A DNA stretch of 40,526 nt from an uncultured Oscillospiraceae bacterium (GTDB lineage: Bacteria; Bacillota; Clostridia; Oscillospirales; JAAYXM01), in the NCBI GenBank assembly GCA_934646115.1, contig CAKUEM010000012.1:1-40526 (forward strand), written 5' to 3'. Position numbers and translations under genes: made by a program. Below are positions 1 through 7,565 of this stretch, piece by piece. A model generated the notes under the pieces. The model was not told where the DNA came from and made no database searches. It saw only the letters and a list, made by a program, of their open reading frames with translations. Positions within the stretch are counted from its first letter, which is position 1. Each line of letters opens with the position of its first letter.

Positions 1-557
1 GGAACCTCCTGCGCGCGCAACGCATCGAGCAGGGCGGGGGTGAGCGCAATGCGCGAAAACTGATCGTCAAACACATCGCCGACCTGCAGAAGATGCGCGC
101 CGATTTGAATCTGCTCTTTTGCGAGCGCAAGCTTTGCGAGCGCGCCGGCAAACACGATCGGCGCGGTCAGCCGCCCGGAAAAATGCCCGCCGCCCGCCGC
201 GTCCTGATGCCCGTGATAGCGGACGGACGCTGTGTAATCCGCATGCCCCGGGCGCGGCGTTTGCGCAAACGGGGCATAATCGCCGCTATGCGCATCTGTA
301 TTTTCGATGATCATGCAGATCGGCGCGCCGGTGGTCACACCATCCTTCACGCCGGAGAGGATGCGCGGGATATCTTCCTCGCGCCGCGCTGTGCTTGCGG
401 GCGAGGAGGACGGGGCGCGCCGCGCCATTTCGCGCGCGACAAACGCCGTATCCAGCGCGATCCCGGCGGGGAATCCGTCGATCGTCACGCCGATGGCGCT
501 GCCGTGCGATTCGCCGAATACCGAGATGCGAAGCAAGTTTCCAAAGCAAGAACCCAT
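1..557 (-). CDS. aroC: Chorismate synthase, N-terminal part (cut by window edge)
   Basis: Chorismate synthase converts 5-enolpyruvylshikimate-3-phosphate to chorismate with reduced FMN, the last step of the shikimate pathway, in the cytosol. Reading the minus strand from the ATG at 557 gives MGSCFGNLLRISVFGESHG, the family's N-terminal signature, followed by GFPAGIALD and, further on, RPGHADYTASVRYHGHQDAAGGG, broken here as RPGHADY and HQDAAGGGHFSGR; both are classic AroC blocks. An AAAGGAG ribosome site lies about nine bases before this ATG. About 185 residues are present, so roughly half the protein lies outside the window. It follows aroB after 16 bases and is surely co-transcribed with it. 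The frame has no stop before position 1. Confidence 0.95.
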   Translation of the reverse strand, partial: MGSCFGNLLRISVFGESHGSAIGVTIDGFPAGIALDTAFVAREMARRAPSSSPASTARREEDIPRILSGVKDGVTTGAPICMIIENTDAHSGDYAPFAQTPRPGHADYTASVRYHGHQDAAGGGHFSGRLTAPIVFAGALAKLALAKEQIQIGAHLLQVGDVFDDQFSRIALTPALLDALRAQEV

Positions 558-573
558 GGTTTTGCACACTCCT

Positions 574-1605
574 TTATGTCAAATGAAAGCGCAGCACCTC
601 GTCCGGCGTAAACGGAACGATCTCTGCGCGCCCAAGCTCACGCAGCAGGATCATATGCAGCGTGTTGCCGCGCATTTTCTTATCATGCAGCATGTGCGCA
701 AGAATATCGCCCGGCGGATAGGGAAGCGCGGTCGGAAGCGAAAACGACTCCAGAATCGCGCAGAGCTTCTGCGCACAGCCGGGCGCGGTGATACCGAGCT
801 GCTCGCCCAGGCGCGCGGCCGCCGCCATGCCGATCGAAACGGCAAAGCCGTGCGTATGCCGCCGGTAATTGCCGAGCGCCTCGACCGCGTGCCCGACCGT
901 ATGCCCGAAATTAAGCAGCATCCGGTCGCCGTGGTCAAACTCATCGCGCAGGACGATATCATGCTTATGCGTGACGCACGCGGTGATGATCTCTTCCGAC
1001 ATGCGGTCGCGCGCGATCGCTTCAAGAAGCGGCGCATCGAAGATCGCGCCGTATTTGATCACCTCCGCCATACCGTCCGCCACAAAATGCGGCGGCAGGG
1101 TGGCGAGCAGGTCAGGGTCGATCAGCACGCGGCGCGGCTGGTGGAACGCGCCGACCATATTTTTGCCCGCCGGCAGATCCACGCCGCATTTTCCGCCCAC
1201 GGAGGAATCCACCTGCGCGAGCAGCGAGGTCGGGATCTGCATCGAGGGGACGCCGCGCAGGTAAGTTGCGGCGGCAAACCCGGTCATATCGCCGATCACG
1301 CCGCCGCCCAGCGCGACGAGCGGATCGGTGCGCGTGAAGCCCTCGCGCGCGAGGAAATCATACATTTCAGAAACGGTTGCGAGCGTTTTGCTTTGCTCGC
1401 CCGCCGGAATGGCAAACAGGCTGGGGGAGAAGCCGGCGGCTTGCAGCGCAGCGCACAGCGCTTCCGCATAAAGCGGGGCGACGTTGCTATCAGAGATCAC
1501 GGCGGCGCGGCTGCCGTCTGTCAGCTCGCGCAGCTGCTCGCCCGCGAGGGAGAATGCGCCGCGCCCGATCGTGATCCGGCTTTCTTTAATATTTAAATGC
1601 GTCAT
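574..1605 (-). CDS. aroB: 3-dehydroquinate synthase
   Basis: AroB cyclises DAHP to 3-dehydroquinate, the second shikimate step, using NAD and a divalent metal in the cytosol. The 343-residue protein has the expected length. Visible family blocks are the glycine-rich LVALGGGVIGDMTGFAA segment, PTSLLAQVDSSVGGKCGVD with GKNMVGAFHQP (nucleotide and substrate binding), and the metal-ligand regions DGMAEVIKYG and NFGHTVGHA. The ATG at 1605 has a GGAGG ribosome site 6-8 bases upstream, lying in the 13-base gap after aroF. It sits between aroF and aroC in one minus-strand operon, so its expression should follow the T-box upstream of aroF. Nothing unusual is seen in the protein. Confidence 0.97.
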   Translation of the reverse strand: MTHLNIKESRITIGRGAFSLAGEQLRELTDGSRAAVISDSNVAPLYAEALCAALQAAGFSPSLFAIPAGEQSKTLATVSEMYDFLAREGFTRTDPLVALGGGVIGDMTGFAAATYLRGVPSMQIPTSLLAQVDSSVGGKCGVDLPAGKNMVGAFHQPRRVLIDPDLLATLPPHFVADGMAEVIKYGAIFDAPLLEAIARDRMSEEIITACVTHKHDIVLRDEFDHGDRMLLNFGHTVGHAVEALGNYRRHTHGFAVSIGMAAAARLGEQLGITAPGCAQKLCAILESFSLPTALPYPPGDILAHMLHDKKMRGNTLHMILLRELGRAEIVPFTPDEVLRFHLT

Positions 1606-1618
1606 GCCGCGCCTCCTG

Positions 1619-2635
1619 TTATGTCAAGCTGCGCCCGACCGCCTGCGCGACCGGGTCAAGATTCTTCATGATCTGCCCGAAGAGCGACGGCGTGAGCGAC
1701 TGTTTTCCATCGCACGCGGCATTTTTCGGCGATGGATGCACCTCGATCATCAGCCCGTCCGCGCCCGCGGCGACCGCCGCCTTGGACAGCGGTTCAACCA
1801 TCCACGGGATACCGGACGCATGGCTCGGATCGACGACGACAGGGAGGTGGCTCTCATGCTTGAGCGCAGGCACGGCGCTGATATCCAGCGTGTTGCGCGT
1901 GTAGCTCTCAAACGTGCGGATGCCGCGCTCGCACAGGATAACGTTTTTGTTTCCGCCCGACATGATATATTCCGCAGACATGAGCAGCTCTTCGATCGTA
2001 TTGGAGAAGCCGCGTTTGAGCATGACCGGCTTATTGATATGCCCAAGCTCCTTGAGCAGCTCAAAGTTTTGCATATTGCGCGCGCCGACCTGAAGAATAT
2101 CGACGTATTCGATGAACAGCTCAAGATAAAACGGATTCGTGATCTCGGAAATGACGGGCATGCCCGTGCGGTCGCGCGCCTGTTTTAATAAGAGAAGCCC
2201 TTCGCCGCGCAGACCCTGGAACGCATACGGCGAGGTGCGCGGCTTGAATGCGCCGCCGCGCAGGATGTGCGCGCCGCAGGTCTTCACGTCGTCCGCCGCT
2301 TCAAACAGCTGCTCCTGCGATTCGATCGAGCACGGACCAGCCATCACGCAAAGCTTCTCGCCGCCGATCTTCACATCGCCGACCTGGATCACGGTATCAT
2401 CGGGATGGAACTTCCGGTTGGGGAGCTTAAACGGCTCCTGCACCTTCATCACGCGGTCAACGCGCTCGTCAGACCGGATACGGTCGACATCCAGCGCGGA
2501 GGTATCGCCGACCAGCCCGAGGATCGTGGTCTCTGCGCCGGTAATGGTGTTGACCTTCACGCCGGATTCCTCAAGCCAATGGCACAGCGGGGCGCATTCC
2601 TTTTCCGTGACGCCCGGTTTCAATACGACTACCAT
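1619..2635 (-). CDS. aroF: 3-deoxy-7-phosphoheptulonate (DAHP) synthase with N-terminal regulatory domain
   Basis: The enzyme condenses PEP and erythrose-4-phosphate to DAHP, the committed shikimate step. The start is the ATG at 2635: AAAAGGAG lies 8-10 bases upstream and the protein then opens MVVVLKPGVTEKE, typical of the ferredoxin-like regulatory domain of the Thermotoga-type (I-beta) enzymes. A longer open frame upstream is T-box leader. Residues 1 to about 70 form the regulatory domain. The TIM barrel follows, with VMAGPCSIES, GGAFKPRTSPYAFQGL, LQVGARNMQNFELLKE, KPVMLKRGF and VVVDPSHASG, which carry the PEP, metal and sugar-phosphate sites. In the Thermotoga enzyme the extra domain mediates tyrosine feedback inhibition, so inhibition by an aromatic amino acid is likely here (inference). 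It is the first gene of the aro operon. Confidence 0.96.
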   Translation of the reverse strand: MVVVLKPGVTEKECAPLCHWLEESGVKVNTITGAETTILGLVGDTSALDVDRIRSDERVDRVMKVQEPFKLPNRKFHPDDTVIQVGDVKIGGEKLCVMAGPCSIESQEQLFEAADDVKTCGAHILRGGAFKPRTSPYAFQGLRGEGLLLLKQARDRTGMPVISEITNPFYLELFIEYVDILQVGARNMQNFELLKELGHINKPVMLKRGFSNTIEELLMSAEYIMSGGNKNVILCERGIRTFESYTRNTLDISAVPALKHESHLPVVVDPSHASGIPWMVEPLSKAAVAAGADGLMIEVHPSPKNAACDGKQSLTPSLFGQIMKNLDPVAQAVGRSLT

Positions 2636-2668
2636 AAAAAACAGCTCCTTTTCCTGCGGGATGGGTAT

Positions 2669-2701
2669 AAAAAAACCCTCCATCCCGTATTGATCGGGAC
2701 G
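2669..2701 (-). terminator. T-box controlled intrinsic terminator
   Basis: On the minus strand CGTCCCG pairs with CGGGATG (one G-U pair, 7-base loop), followed after GAGG by seven T (2669-2675). It begins 15 bases after the T-box sequence, so the antiterminator formed with uncharged tRNA would compete with it. The aroF ribosome site begins about 18 bases further on. Confidence 0.88.
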
Positions 2702-2960
2702 AAAGGTATATCTCTTCCGCGTTACCACCCGTATTCGCCCGAAAAACGAGCGCTCTCTTTTCGGATACATGGGCATTGCCCGGATATCCTGCCCCGATAA
2801 CGGAGGGCTGCACCGCAATGATCTACCGGTATTGTTCAATCAATGTGCTCGGGAGGGAACTTCGGCGCAGCTTCTTTTAAGCCCGCTTGCAGTCAGGGCA
2901 GGCTCTCCCTGAAAATTCCACAGCGCTTACTTTTCTCCGTCATAGCATTTTCTTATGTTG
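2669..2960 (-). promoter_or_regulatory. T-box riboswitch leader of the aro operon (proposed Phe specifier)
   Basis: Read on the minus strand, the 290-base leader carries the T-box sequence GGGTGGTAACGCGG (2717-2730), which pairs with the CCA end of uncharged tRNA. It is followed by a terminator (2669-2701). Upstream is a Stem I-like region: an AGTA element near 2925, a GGGAGAG segment near 2900, and on the 3' side GAA-G-TTC-C (2855-2863), the usual setting of the specifier codon opposite AGTA. GCGC/GCGC pairing closes the loop above it and GGAG/CTCC below. I read the specifier as UUC (Phe, 2857-2859), which fits a DAHP synthase operon. The T-box motif is certain; the specifier was placed by eye and could be shifted. 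Confidence 0.9.
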
Positions 2961-2965
2961 AGCTT

Positions 2966-2993
2966 ATTATAATCCTTTTAAAAAATTTGTCAA
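2966..2993 (-). promoter_or_regulatory. Sigma-A promoter of the aro operon
   Basis: Minus-strand TTGACA (2988-2993) and TATAAT (2966-2971) are both perfect consensus hexamers with a 16-base spacer. Transcription would start near 2959 and produce the T-box leader. Confidence 0.88.
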
Positions 2994-3005
2994 GTATTTT
3001 TTCGC

Positions 3006-3034
3006 TTGCGCCCGGGATTTCTTTCTGCTATAGT
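3006..3034 (+). promoter_or_regulatory. Probable promoter of pepF
   Basis: TTGCGC (3006-3011) and TATAGT (3029-3034) are 17 bases apart, on the strand opposite the aro promoter. The -35 boxes of the two divergent promoters lie only 12 bases apart. The -10 box is good and the -35 box moderate. Confidence 0.55.
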
Positions 3035-3082
3035 ATTTTTATCCGCTTAGGGAATACTAGGAAGCTGACAGGAGGAGATACT

Positions 3083-4894
3083 ATGGCGGATTCGGTGATC
3101 ACGCGTGACCAGGTGCGCGAGGAGGATACCTGGCGTCTTTCGGATCTGTTTGCGTCTGACGCGGCGTGGGAGGCGGCGCTTTCCGCAGCCGCCGGGCAGG
3201 CGCGGGAGCTATCCGGCATGCAGGGGACGATCGATCGCGCAGAGCGGCTTTTTCGCGCGCTTGCGCTGTCAGACGCGATGCATGAGCAGATTTTGCGCGT
3301 GTATGCATTTGCGAAGATGCACCGCGATGAGGACAACGGAAACAGCAAGTATCAGGGCATGACCGACCGTGCGGCGCGCGCGATGACAGACTGCGCGGCG
3401 GCGGAGGCATATCTTGTGCCGGAGATCACGGCGCTCGGCGCAGATACCGTGGCGCAATGGTCGAAAAGCTGCACGGAGCTTGCTGTGTATGCGCATTTTT
3501 TTGAGAATTTATTCCGCGAGCGCGCGCACACGCTCAGCGCGGCGGAGGAAACGCTGCTCGCCCGCGCGGCGGAGCTTGGAGATGCGGCGGGCGACGTGTT
3601 TGAAATGTGGAACGACGCGGACCTGCGCTTTGATACGGTGACGGATGAGGCGGGGAATGCGGTTGCGCTGACGCACGGGCGCTATGGAACGCTGATGCAA
3701 TCGCGCGACTGCCGTGTGCGCGAGCAGGCGTTTCACGCGATGTATCGCCCGTATCGCGCGTGGGAGAATACGCTTGCGGCAATGCAGGCGGCAAACGTGA
3801 AAAAGACCTGCTTCTTCGCCGCGGCGCGGCATTATGAAAGCGCGCTTCACATGGCGCTTTCGGCGGACAATATCGCGCCCGAGGTGTATCACAATTTGAT
3901 CGATTGCATGCACGAGGGCATCCCCGCGCTGTGCGACTATCTGGCGCTGCGCCGCGAGATGCTTGGGCTTTCCGAGCTGCATCTGTATGATTTGCAGGTT
4001 CCGCTTATTTCTATAGAAGAAAAGAAATATACCTACGAGCAGGCGCAGGAGCTGGTTCTGGCGGCGGTCGCGCCGCTGGGCGAAGAATATTGCGCGGACA
4101 TGCGGCGCGCGTTCTCCGAGCGCTGGGTGGATGTGTATGAAAACCGGGGCAAGACCTCCGGCGCATATTCCTGGGGCAGCAACGACGTGCATCCGTATGT
4201 GCTTTTGAATTTTCAGGGCACGATCGGCGATGTGTTCACGCTTGCGCATGAGATGGGGCATGCGATGCATTCGTATTACACGAACCGCACGCAGCCGCCG
4301 GTTTATAAAAATTATAAAATTTTCGTTGCAGAAGTGGCGAGTACGGTCAACGAGAACCTGCTGATGGAGTATTTGCTGGCGCATACGGACGATGCGCGGC
4401 TGCGCGCGTTTTTGATCGGGCATCGGCTGGAGGAATTCCGCACGACGGTCTATCGTCAGACGATGTTTGCCGAATTCGAGCGCGAGACGCACGCGGCGTT
4501 TGAGCGCGGCGAGGCGCTGACGGCGGAATATTTCAACGCGCTGTATTTCGGCTTAAATGAGAAATACATGGGCGGCGGCGCGGTGATCGACCCGGACATC
4601 GCGTGGGAATGGGCGCGCATTCCGCATTTTTACTCTGATTTTTATGTCTATCAATATGCAACCGGGTATTCCGCGGCGATCGCGCTTGCGCGCGGCATAT
4701 TGCGCGGCGGGGATGCGCCGGCGCGGTATCGCGCATTTTTAAAGAGCGGCGATTCGAAATACCCGCTCGAGCTATTGGCAGATGCCGGGGTTGATTTGCG
4801 CACACGCGCGCCCATCTGCGCCGCGCTCGATTGCTTCCGTGCCGACGTTTCGGTCCTGCGCGCGATGTCTGCAAATCAGGTGGAAAAATTTTAA
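3083..4894 (+). CDS. pepF: Oligoendopeptidase F (M3 family zinc metallopeptidase)
   Basis: PepF-type enzymes are cytosolic zinc peptidases that cut short peptides. The protein has 603 residues, the normal length. The zinc motif is H389-E390-M-G-H393 within LAHEMGHAMHSYY, with the third ligand in VAEVASTVNE (E417), as in the M3 family. The N-terminal two thirds are the alpha-helical PepF domain, and a C-terminal HFYSDFYVYQYATGYSAA block is also typical. The start is the ATG at 3083, preceded by GGAGGAG at 3071-3077; an open frame continues upstream but has no comparable ribosome site. It is transcribed alone, divergent from the aro operon, and a strong promoter for rplS follows its stop. No signal peptide is seen. 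Confidence 0.95.
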   Translation: MADSVITRDQVREEDTWRLSDLFASDAAWEAALSAAAGQARELSGMQGTIDRAERLFRALALSDAMHEQILRVYAFAKMHRDEDNGNSKYQGMTDRAARAMTDCAAAEAYLVPEITALGADTVAQWSKSCTELAVYAHFFENLFRERAHTLSAAEETLLARAAELGDAAGDVFEMWNDADLRFDTVTDEAGNAVALTHGRYGTLMQSRDCRVREQAFHAMYRPYRAWENTLAAMQAANVKKTCFFAAARHYESALHMALSADNIAPEVYHNLIDCMHEGIPALCDYLALRREMLGLSELHLYDLQVPLISIEEKKYTYEQAQELVLAAVAPLGEEYCADMRRAFSERWVDVYENRGKTSGAYSWGSNDVHPYVLLNFQGTIGDVFTLAHEMGHAMHSYYTNRTQPPVYKNYKIFVAEVASTVNENLLMEYLLAHTDDARLRAFLIGHRLEEFRTTVYRQTMFAEFERETHAAFERGEALTAEYFNALYFGLNEKYMGGGAVIDPDIAWEWARIPHFYSDFYVYQYATGYSAAIALARGILRGGDAPARYRAFLKSGDSKYPLELLADAGVDLRTRAPICAALDCFRADVSVLRAMSANQVEKF

Positions 4895-4901
4895 AAAAAG
4901 C

Positions 4902-4930
4902 TTGCATTTCAGGCGGAGATGTGATATTAT
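4902..4930 (+). promoter_or_regulatory. Promoter of rplS
   Basis: TTGCAT (4902-4907) and TATTAT (4925-4930) have a 17-base spacer, a good sigma-A match. It starts eight bases after the pepF stop and would give an rplS leader of about 70 bases. Confidence 0.75.
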
Positions 4931-4936
4931 CTATAG

Positions 4937-5008
4937 GTCTATATAACGGATGGTCCTCTGTCGCCCGGTTTGCGGCATGAACATCTAGGAAGAAGGGAGG
5001 AGACATCC
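4937..5008 (+). promoter_or_regulatory. rplS 5' leader, possible L19 autoregulatory leader
   Basis: The untranslated region between the predicted start of transcription and rplS holds GGATG (4949-4953) that can pair with CATCT (4982-4986), enclosing a GC-rich segment with a possible GCC/GGC inner pairing. L19 leader RNAs are known upstream of rplS in Firmicutes, and position and size fit. I could not match the family consensus base by base, so this is a proposal. The ribosome site GGGAGGAG (4995-5002) lies just after the structure. Confidence 0.35.
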
Positions 5009-5350
5009 ATGGATCTCCTTAACGTTTTAACAAACGCTCAGCTGAAAAGCGAGCCGCCGGTTGCCAATATCGGTGATACTGTCCGCGTTCACGTTTTAAT
5101 TAAAGAAGGAACGCGCGAGAGAATTCAGGTATTTGAGGGTACTATCATTGCGAAAAAGCATGGTGGCATCCAGGAAACCATCACGGTTCGTCGTATGTCC
5201 TTTGGCGTTGGCGTGGAGAAGGTTTTCCCGATCCATTCCCCGCATGTTGCCAAGATCGAGATCGTCCGTAAGGGTAAGGTTCGCCGTGCGAAGCTTTACT
5301 ATCTGCGTGATCGTGTCGGTAAGGCGGCAAAGGTCAAAGAGGATATCTAG
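5009..5350 (+). CDS. rplS: 50S ribosomal protein L19
   Basis: L19 sits at the interface of the 30S and 50S subunits. The 113-residue protein has the family length and its hallmark blocks: GDTVRVHVLIKEGTRERIQ, FEGTIIAKKHGG, ETITVRRMSFGVGVEKVFP, HSPHVAKIEIVRKGKVRRAKLYYLR. The ATG at 5009 follows GGGAGGAG by six bases. Codons here are richer in T-ending forms than in neighbouring metabolic genes, as expected for a highly expressed gene. It has its own promoter and terminator. It is followed by lepB and rbgA, a common Firmicutes order in which L19 and a 50S assembly GTPase are neighbours. Confidence 0.98.
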   Translation: MDLLNVLTNAQLKSEPPVANIGDTVRVHVLIKEGTRERIQVFEGTIIAKKHGGIQETITVRRMSFGVGVEKVFPIHSPHVAKIEIVRKGKVRRAKLYYLRDRVGKAAKVKEDI

Positions 5351-5360
5351 TGTTGAGGAA

Positions 5361-5393
5361 GGGGGACGGATTTCGTCCCCCTGTTTTCTTTTT
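5361..5393 (+). terminator. Intrinsic terminator after rplS
   Basis: GGGGGACG pairs with CGTCCCCC around a short ATTT-type loop (5361-5381), followed by TGTTTTCTTTTT. This is a strong terminator shape directly after the rplS stop. Confidence 0.88.
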
Positions 5394-5443
5394 GGCGGCA
5401 AATACGCGCCGCCTGTTATTTGCTTTTTTCACGGAGGTGCCGC

Positions 5444-6037
5444 ATGAACGACGAAGCTTTGCAGCAATCGCCCGCAAGCTCCACGGCTTTGCAGGATGAG
5501 CTGTTTGACTGGGCGCAGAATATCGCGGTAATTTTAAGCGTTGTGGTGCTCGTGTTTACGTTTATTGTCCGCGTGATCGGCGTGGATGGTCAGTCGATGG
5601 AGCCAACGCTGCATGACCGCGACTGGATGCTGATCTCCAACCTGTTTTACGAGCCGGATTACGGCGATATCGTCGTGCTGACCAAGCAGCAGTTTATGGA
5701 TAAGCCGATCGTGAAGCGCGTCATCGCGACCGAGGGGCAGACGATCGATATCGACTTCGCGTCCGGGCGCGTCAGCGTGGATGGGCGCGTGCTGGATGAG
5801 CCGTATATCAACGATTTGACCACGCGGCAGTTCGATATGCAGTTCCCGCAGACCGTGCCGAAGGGCTGCGTATTCGTGATGGGCGACAATCGTAACCACA
5901 GCTCGGATTCACGCGTGGGGTCGCTCGGCATGGTCGATAAGCGTTATATCATCGGGCGCCTTGTGTTCCGCATCCTGCCCATCAACAAATTCGGTCCGGT
6001 GCAGCAGGATTACCCGCAGAACGGGGGCGGGCAATGA
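5444..6037 (+). CDS. lepB: Signal peptidase I
   Basis: LepB cuts signal peptides from exported proteins at the outer face of the membrane. The 197-residue protein has one N-terminal membrane segment (about residues 22-45, NIAVILSVVVLVFTFIV). It is followed by the catalytic serine block DGQSMEPTL (S51), the general-base lysine in PIVKRVIATEG (K91), and box E, GDNRNHSSDSR. All S26 family boxes are present. The ATG at 5444 follows ACGGAGGTG. It overlaps rbgA by four bases (ATGA), so the two are translationally coupled. A likely client in the window is the exported serpin at 23606. Confidence 0.96.
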   Translation: MNDEALQQSPASSTALQDELFDWAQNIAVILSVVVLVFTFIVRVIGVDGQSMEPTLHDRDWMLISNLFYEPDYGDIVVLTKQQFMDKPIVKRVIATEGQTIDIDFASGRVSVDGRVLDEPYINDLTTRQFDMQFPQTVPKGCVFVMGDNRNHSSDSRVGSLGMVDKRYIIGRLVFRILPINKFGPVQQDYPQNGGGQ

Positions 6038-6957
6038 ATATCCAGTGGTATCCCGGGCATATGACCAAAACGCGCCGCATGATGGAGGAGGATATCCGCC
6101 AGGTCGACGCGGTGTGTGAAATTTTAGACGCGCGCATCCCGGTTTCCAGCCGCAACCCGGATCTTGACCGGATCGCGGAAGGGAAGCCGCGCCTTGTGAT
6201 TTTAAATCGGATCGATCTTGCTGATGCTGCCGCCACACAGGCATGGGCGCGCTATTTTAAGGCGCGCGGCTGCGCGGTGATCGAGATCAATGCGAAAAGC
6301 GGGCAGGGCGTTGCACGCTTCGTGCCGGAGCTGCGCGCGCTGCTTGCAGAAAAAATTGCGTATTATGAAGCGCGCGGCATGGCCGGGCGGCTTTTAAAAG
6401 TGATGATCTGCGGAATCCCGAACGTGGGGAAGTCTACGCTGATTAACCGTGTTGCCGGGCGCAACGCCGCAAAGGCGGAGGATCGCCCGGGCGTTACGCG
6501 CGGAAAGCAGTGGATCCGCGTGGATTCCGGCATCGATATGATGGATACGCCGGGGATTCTTTGGCCGAAGTTTGAGGATAAGCGCACCGGGCTGTATCTC
6601 GCGTTTACCGGCGCGGTGAAGGACGATATTCTGGATATCGAAACGCTGGGCGCATTTCTGATGGAAACGCTGACCGACCGGTATCCTGAGGCGCTTTCTG
6701 CGCGCTATCATTTTGAACCGGACCCGGCGCTCTGCGGTTATACGCTTCTTGAGGAAGCGGCGAAGCGGCGCGGATTTCGAATTTCCGGCGGCGAGTTTGA
6801 CCTTGCGCGTATGGCGCGCGTTCTGCTGCGTGAGTTTCGCGACGGCACGCTTGGGCGCATGTCGCTTGAGCTTCCGGAGGATGCGGATCGTCCGCCGCTT
6901 GAAACGCTGACATTGCGCGGGTTTGACGGCGGCGGGATACTGACGGAGGACTTATAA
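6034..6957 (+). CDS. rbgA: Ribosome biogenesis GTPase RbgA (YlqF)
   Basis: RbgA is a circularly permuted GTPase needed for a late step of 50S subunit assembly. Motif order in the 307 residues shows the permutation. The G4-type NRIDLAD comes first, about residues 55-61. G1 follows as GIPNVGKST at residues 127-135, then the G2 region DRPGVTRGKQW, and G3 DTPGIL. The N-terminus MNIQWYPGHMTKTRRMMEEDI and DARIPVSSRNPDL are the family signature. The C-terminal half after about 210 is the RNA-binding ANTAR-like domain. Its start overlaps the lepB stop and its stop overlaps the rnhB start by one base. Confidence 0.96.
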   Translation: MNIQWYPGHMTKTRRMMEEDIRQVDAVCEILDARIPVSSRNPDLDRIAEGKPRLVILNRIDLADAAATQAWARYFKARGCAVIEINAKSGQGVARFVPELRALLAEKIAYYEARGMAGRLLKVMICGIPNVGKSTLINRVAGRNAAKAEDRPGVTRGKQWIRVDSGIDMMDTPGILWPKFEDKRTGLYLAFTGAVKDDILDIETLGAFLMETLTDRYPEALSARYHFEPDPALCGYTLLEEAAKRRGFRISGGEFDLARMARVLLREFRDGTLGRMSLELPEDADRPPLETLTLRGFDGGGILTEDL

Positions 6958-7565
6958 TGTGGGAATTTGAAGCGCGCGCGAGGGAGGACGGGTTCTCCGT
7001 GCTGTGCGGCGTGGACGAGGCGGGTCGCGGTCCGCTTGCCGGTCCGGTATTCGCCGCGGCGGTCATTCTGCCGTTCGGGCTTGAGATCCCGGGGCTGAAT
7101 GACTCGAAGAAGCTCAGCCCGCAAAAGCGCGATGAATTATTTACCGTGATTTGCGAAAAGGCGGTCAGCTTTGGCATTGCTTCCGCCGATGAGGCGGAGA
7201 TCGACGAGATCAATATTTTGCAGGCGAGCATGCTTGCCATGCGCCGCGCCGCGGAAAAGCTTGCAATTGCGCCCGATCTTGCACTAGTCGATGGGAATCG
7301 CGCGCCAAAGCTGCCTTGCGCGGTGCGCACGATCGTGAAGGGAGACGCGAAAAGCGCATCCATCGCGGCCGCGTCGATTTTGGCGAAGGTCAGCCGTGAC
7401 CGGGTGATGCTCCGGTTCGCCGAGCAGTATCCGGAATATGAATTTGAACGGCACAAGGGATATCCGACCGCGCTGCATTACGAAAAGCTCTTGCAGTATG
7501 GTCCGTGCCCGATCCACCGGCAAAGCTTTTTGCGCAAGTTCTATGAAAGGAATGGTCGCGCATGA
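6957..7565 (+). CDS. rnhB: Ribonuclease HII
   Basis: RNase HII cuts the RNA strand of RNA-DNA hybrids and removes single ribonucleotides left in DNA. The 202-residue protein has GVDEAGRGPLAGPV near the N-terminus, with acidic metal ligands D20 and E21, the third acidic residue in LVDGN, and the conserved KGDAKSASIAAASILAKVSRDR block. The C-terminus has the family tyrosine-glycine region HKGYPTALHYEKL. It starts with an ATG that shares one base with the rbgA stop and overlaps yraN by four bases, so it lies in a tightly coupled gene string. Confidence 0.96.
   Translation: MWEFEARAREDGFSVLCGVDEAGRGPLAGPVFAAAVILPFGLEIPGLNDSKKLSPQKRDELFTVICEKAVSFGIASADEAEIDEINILQASMLAMRRAAEKLAIAPDLALVDGNRAPKLPCAVRTIVKGDAKSASIAAASILAKVSRDRVMLRFAEQYPEYEFERHKGYPTALHYEKLLQYGPCPIHRQSFLRKFYERNGRA

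Noticed and set aside
307..1596. A 429-codon open frame on the plus strand opposite aroB
   Set aside because: It mirrors aroB, which has all family motifs and a ribosome site. Long antisense frames are common in GC-rich coding DNA, and this one reads as Arg/His-rich low-quality protein.
2571..2813. An 80-codon minus-strand frame across the T-box leader
   Set aside because: It runs through the T-box, terminator and aroF ribosome site and has no start signal of its own.
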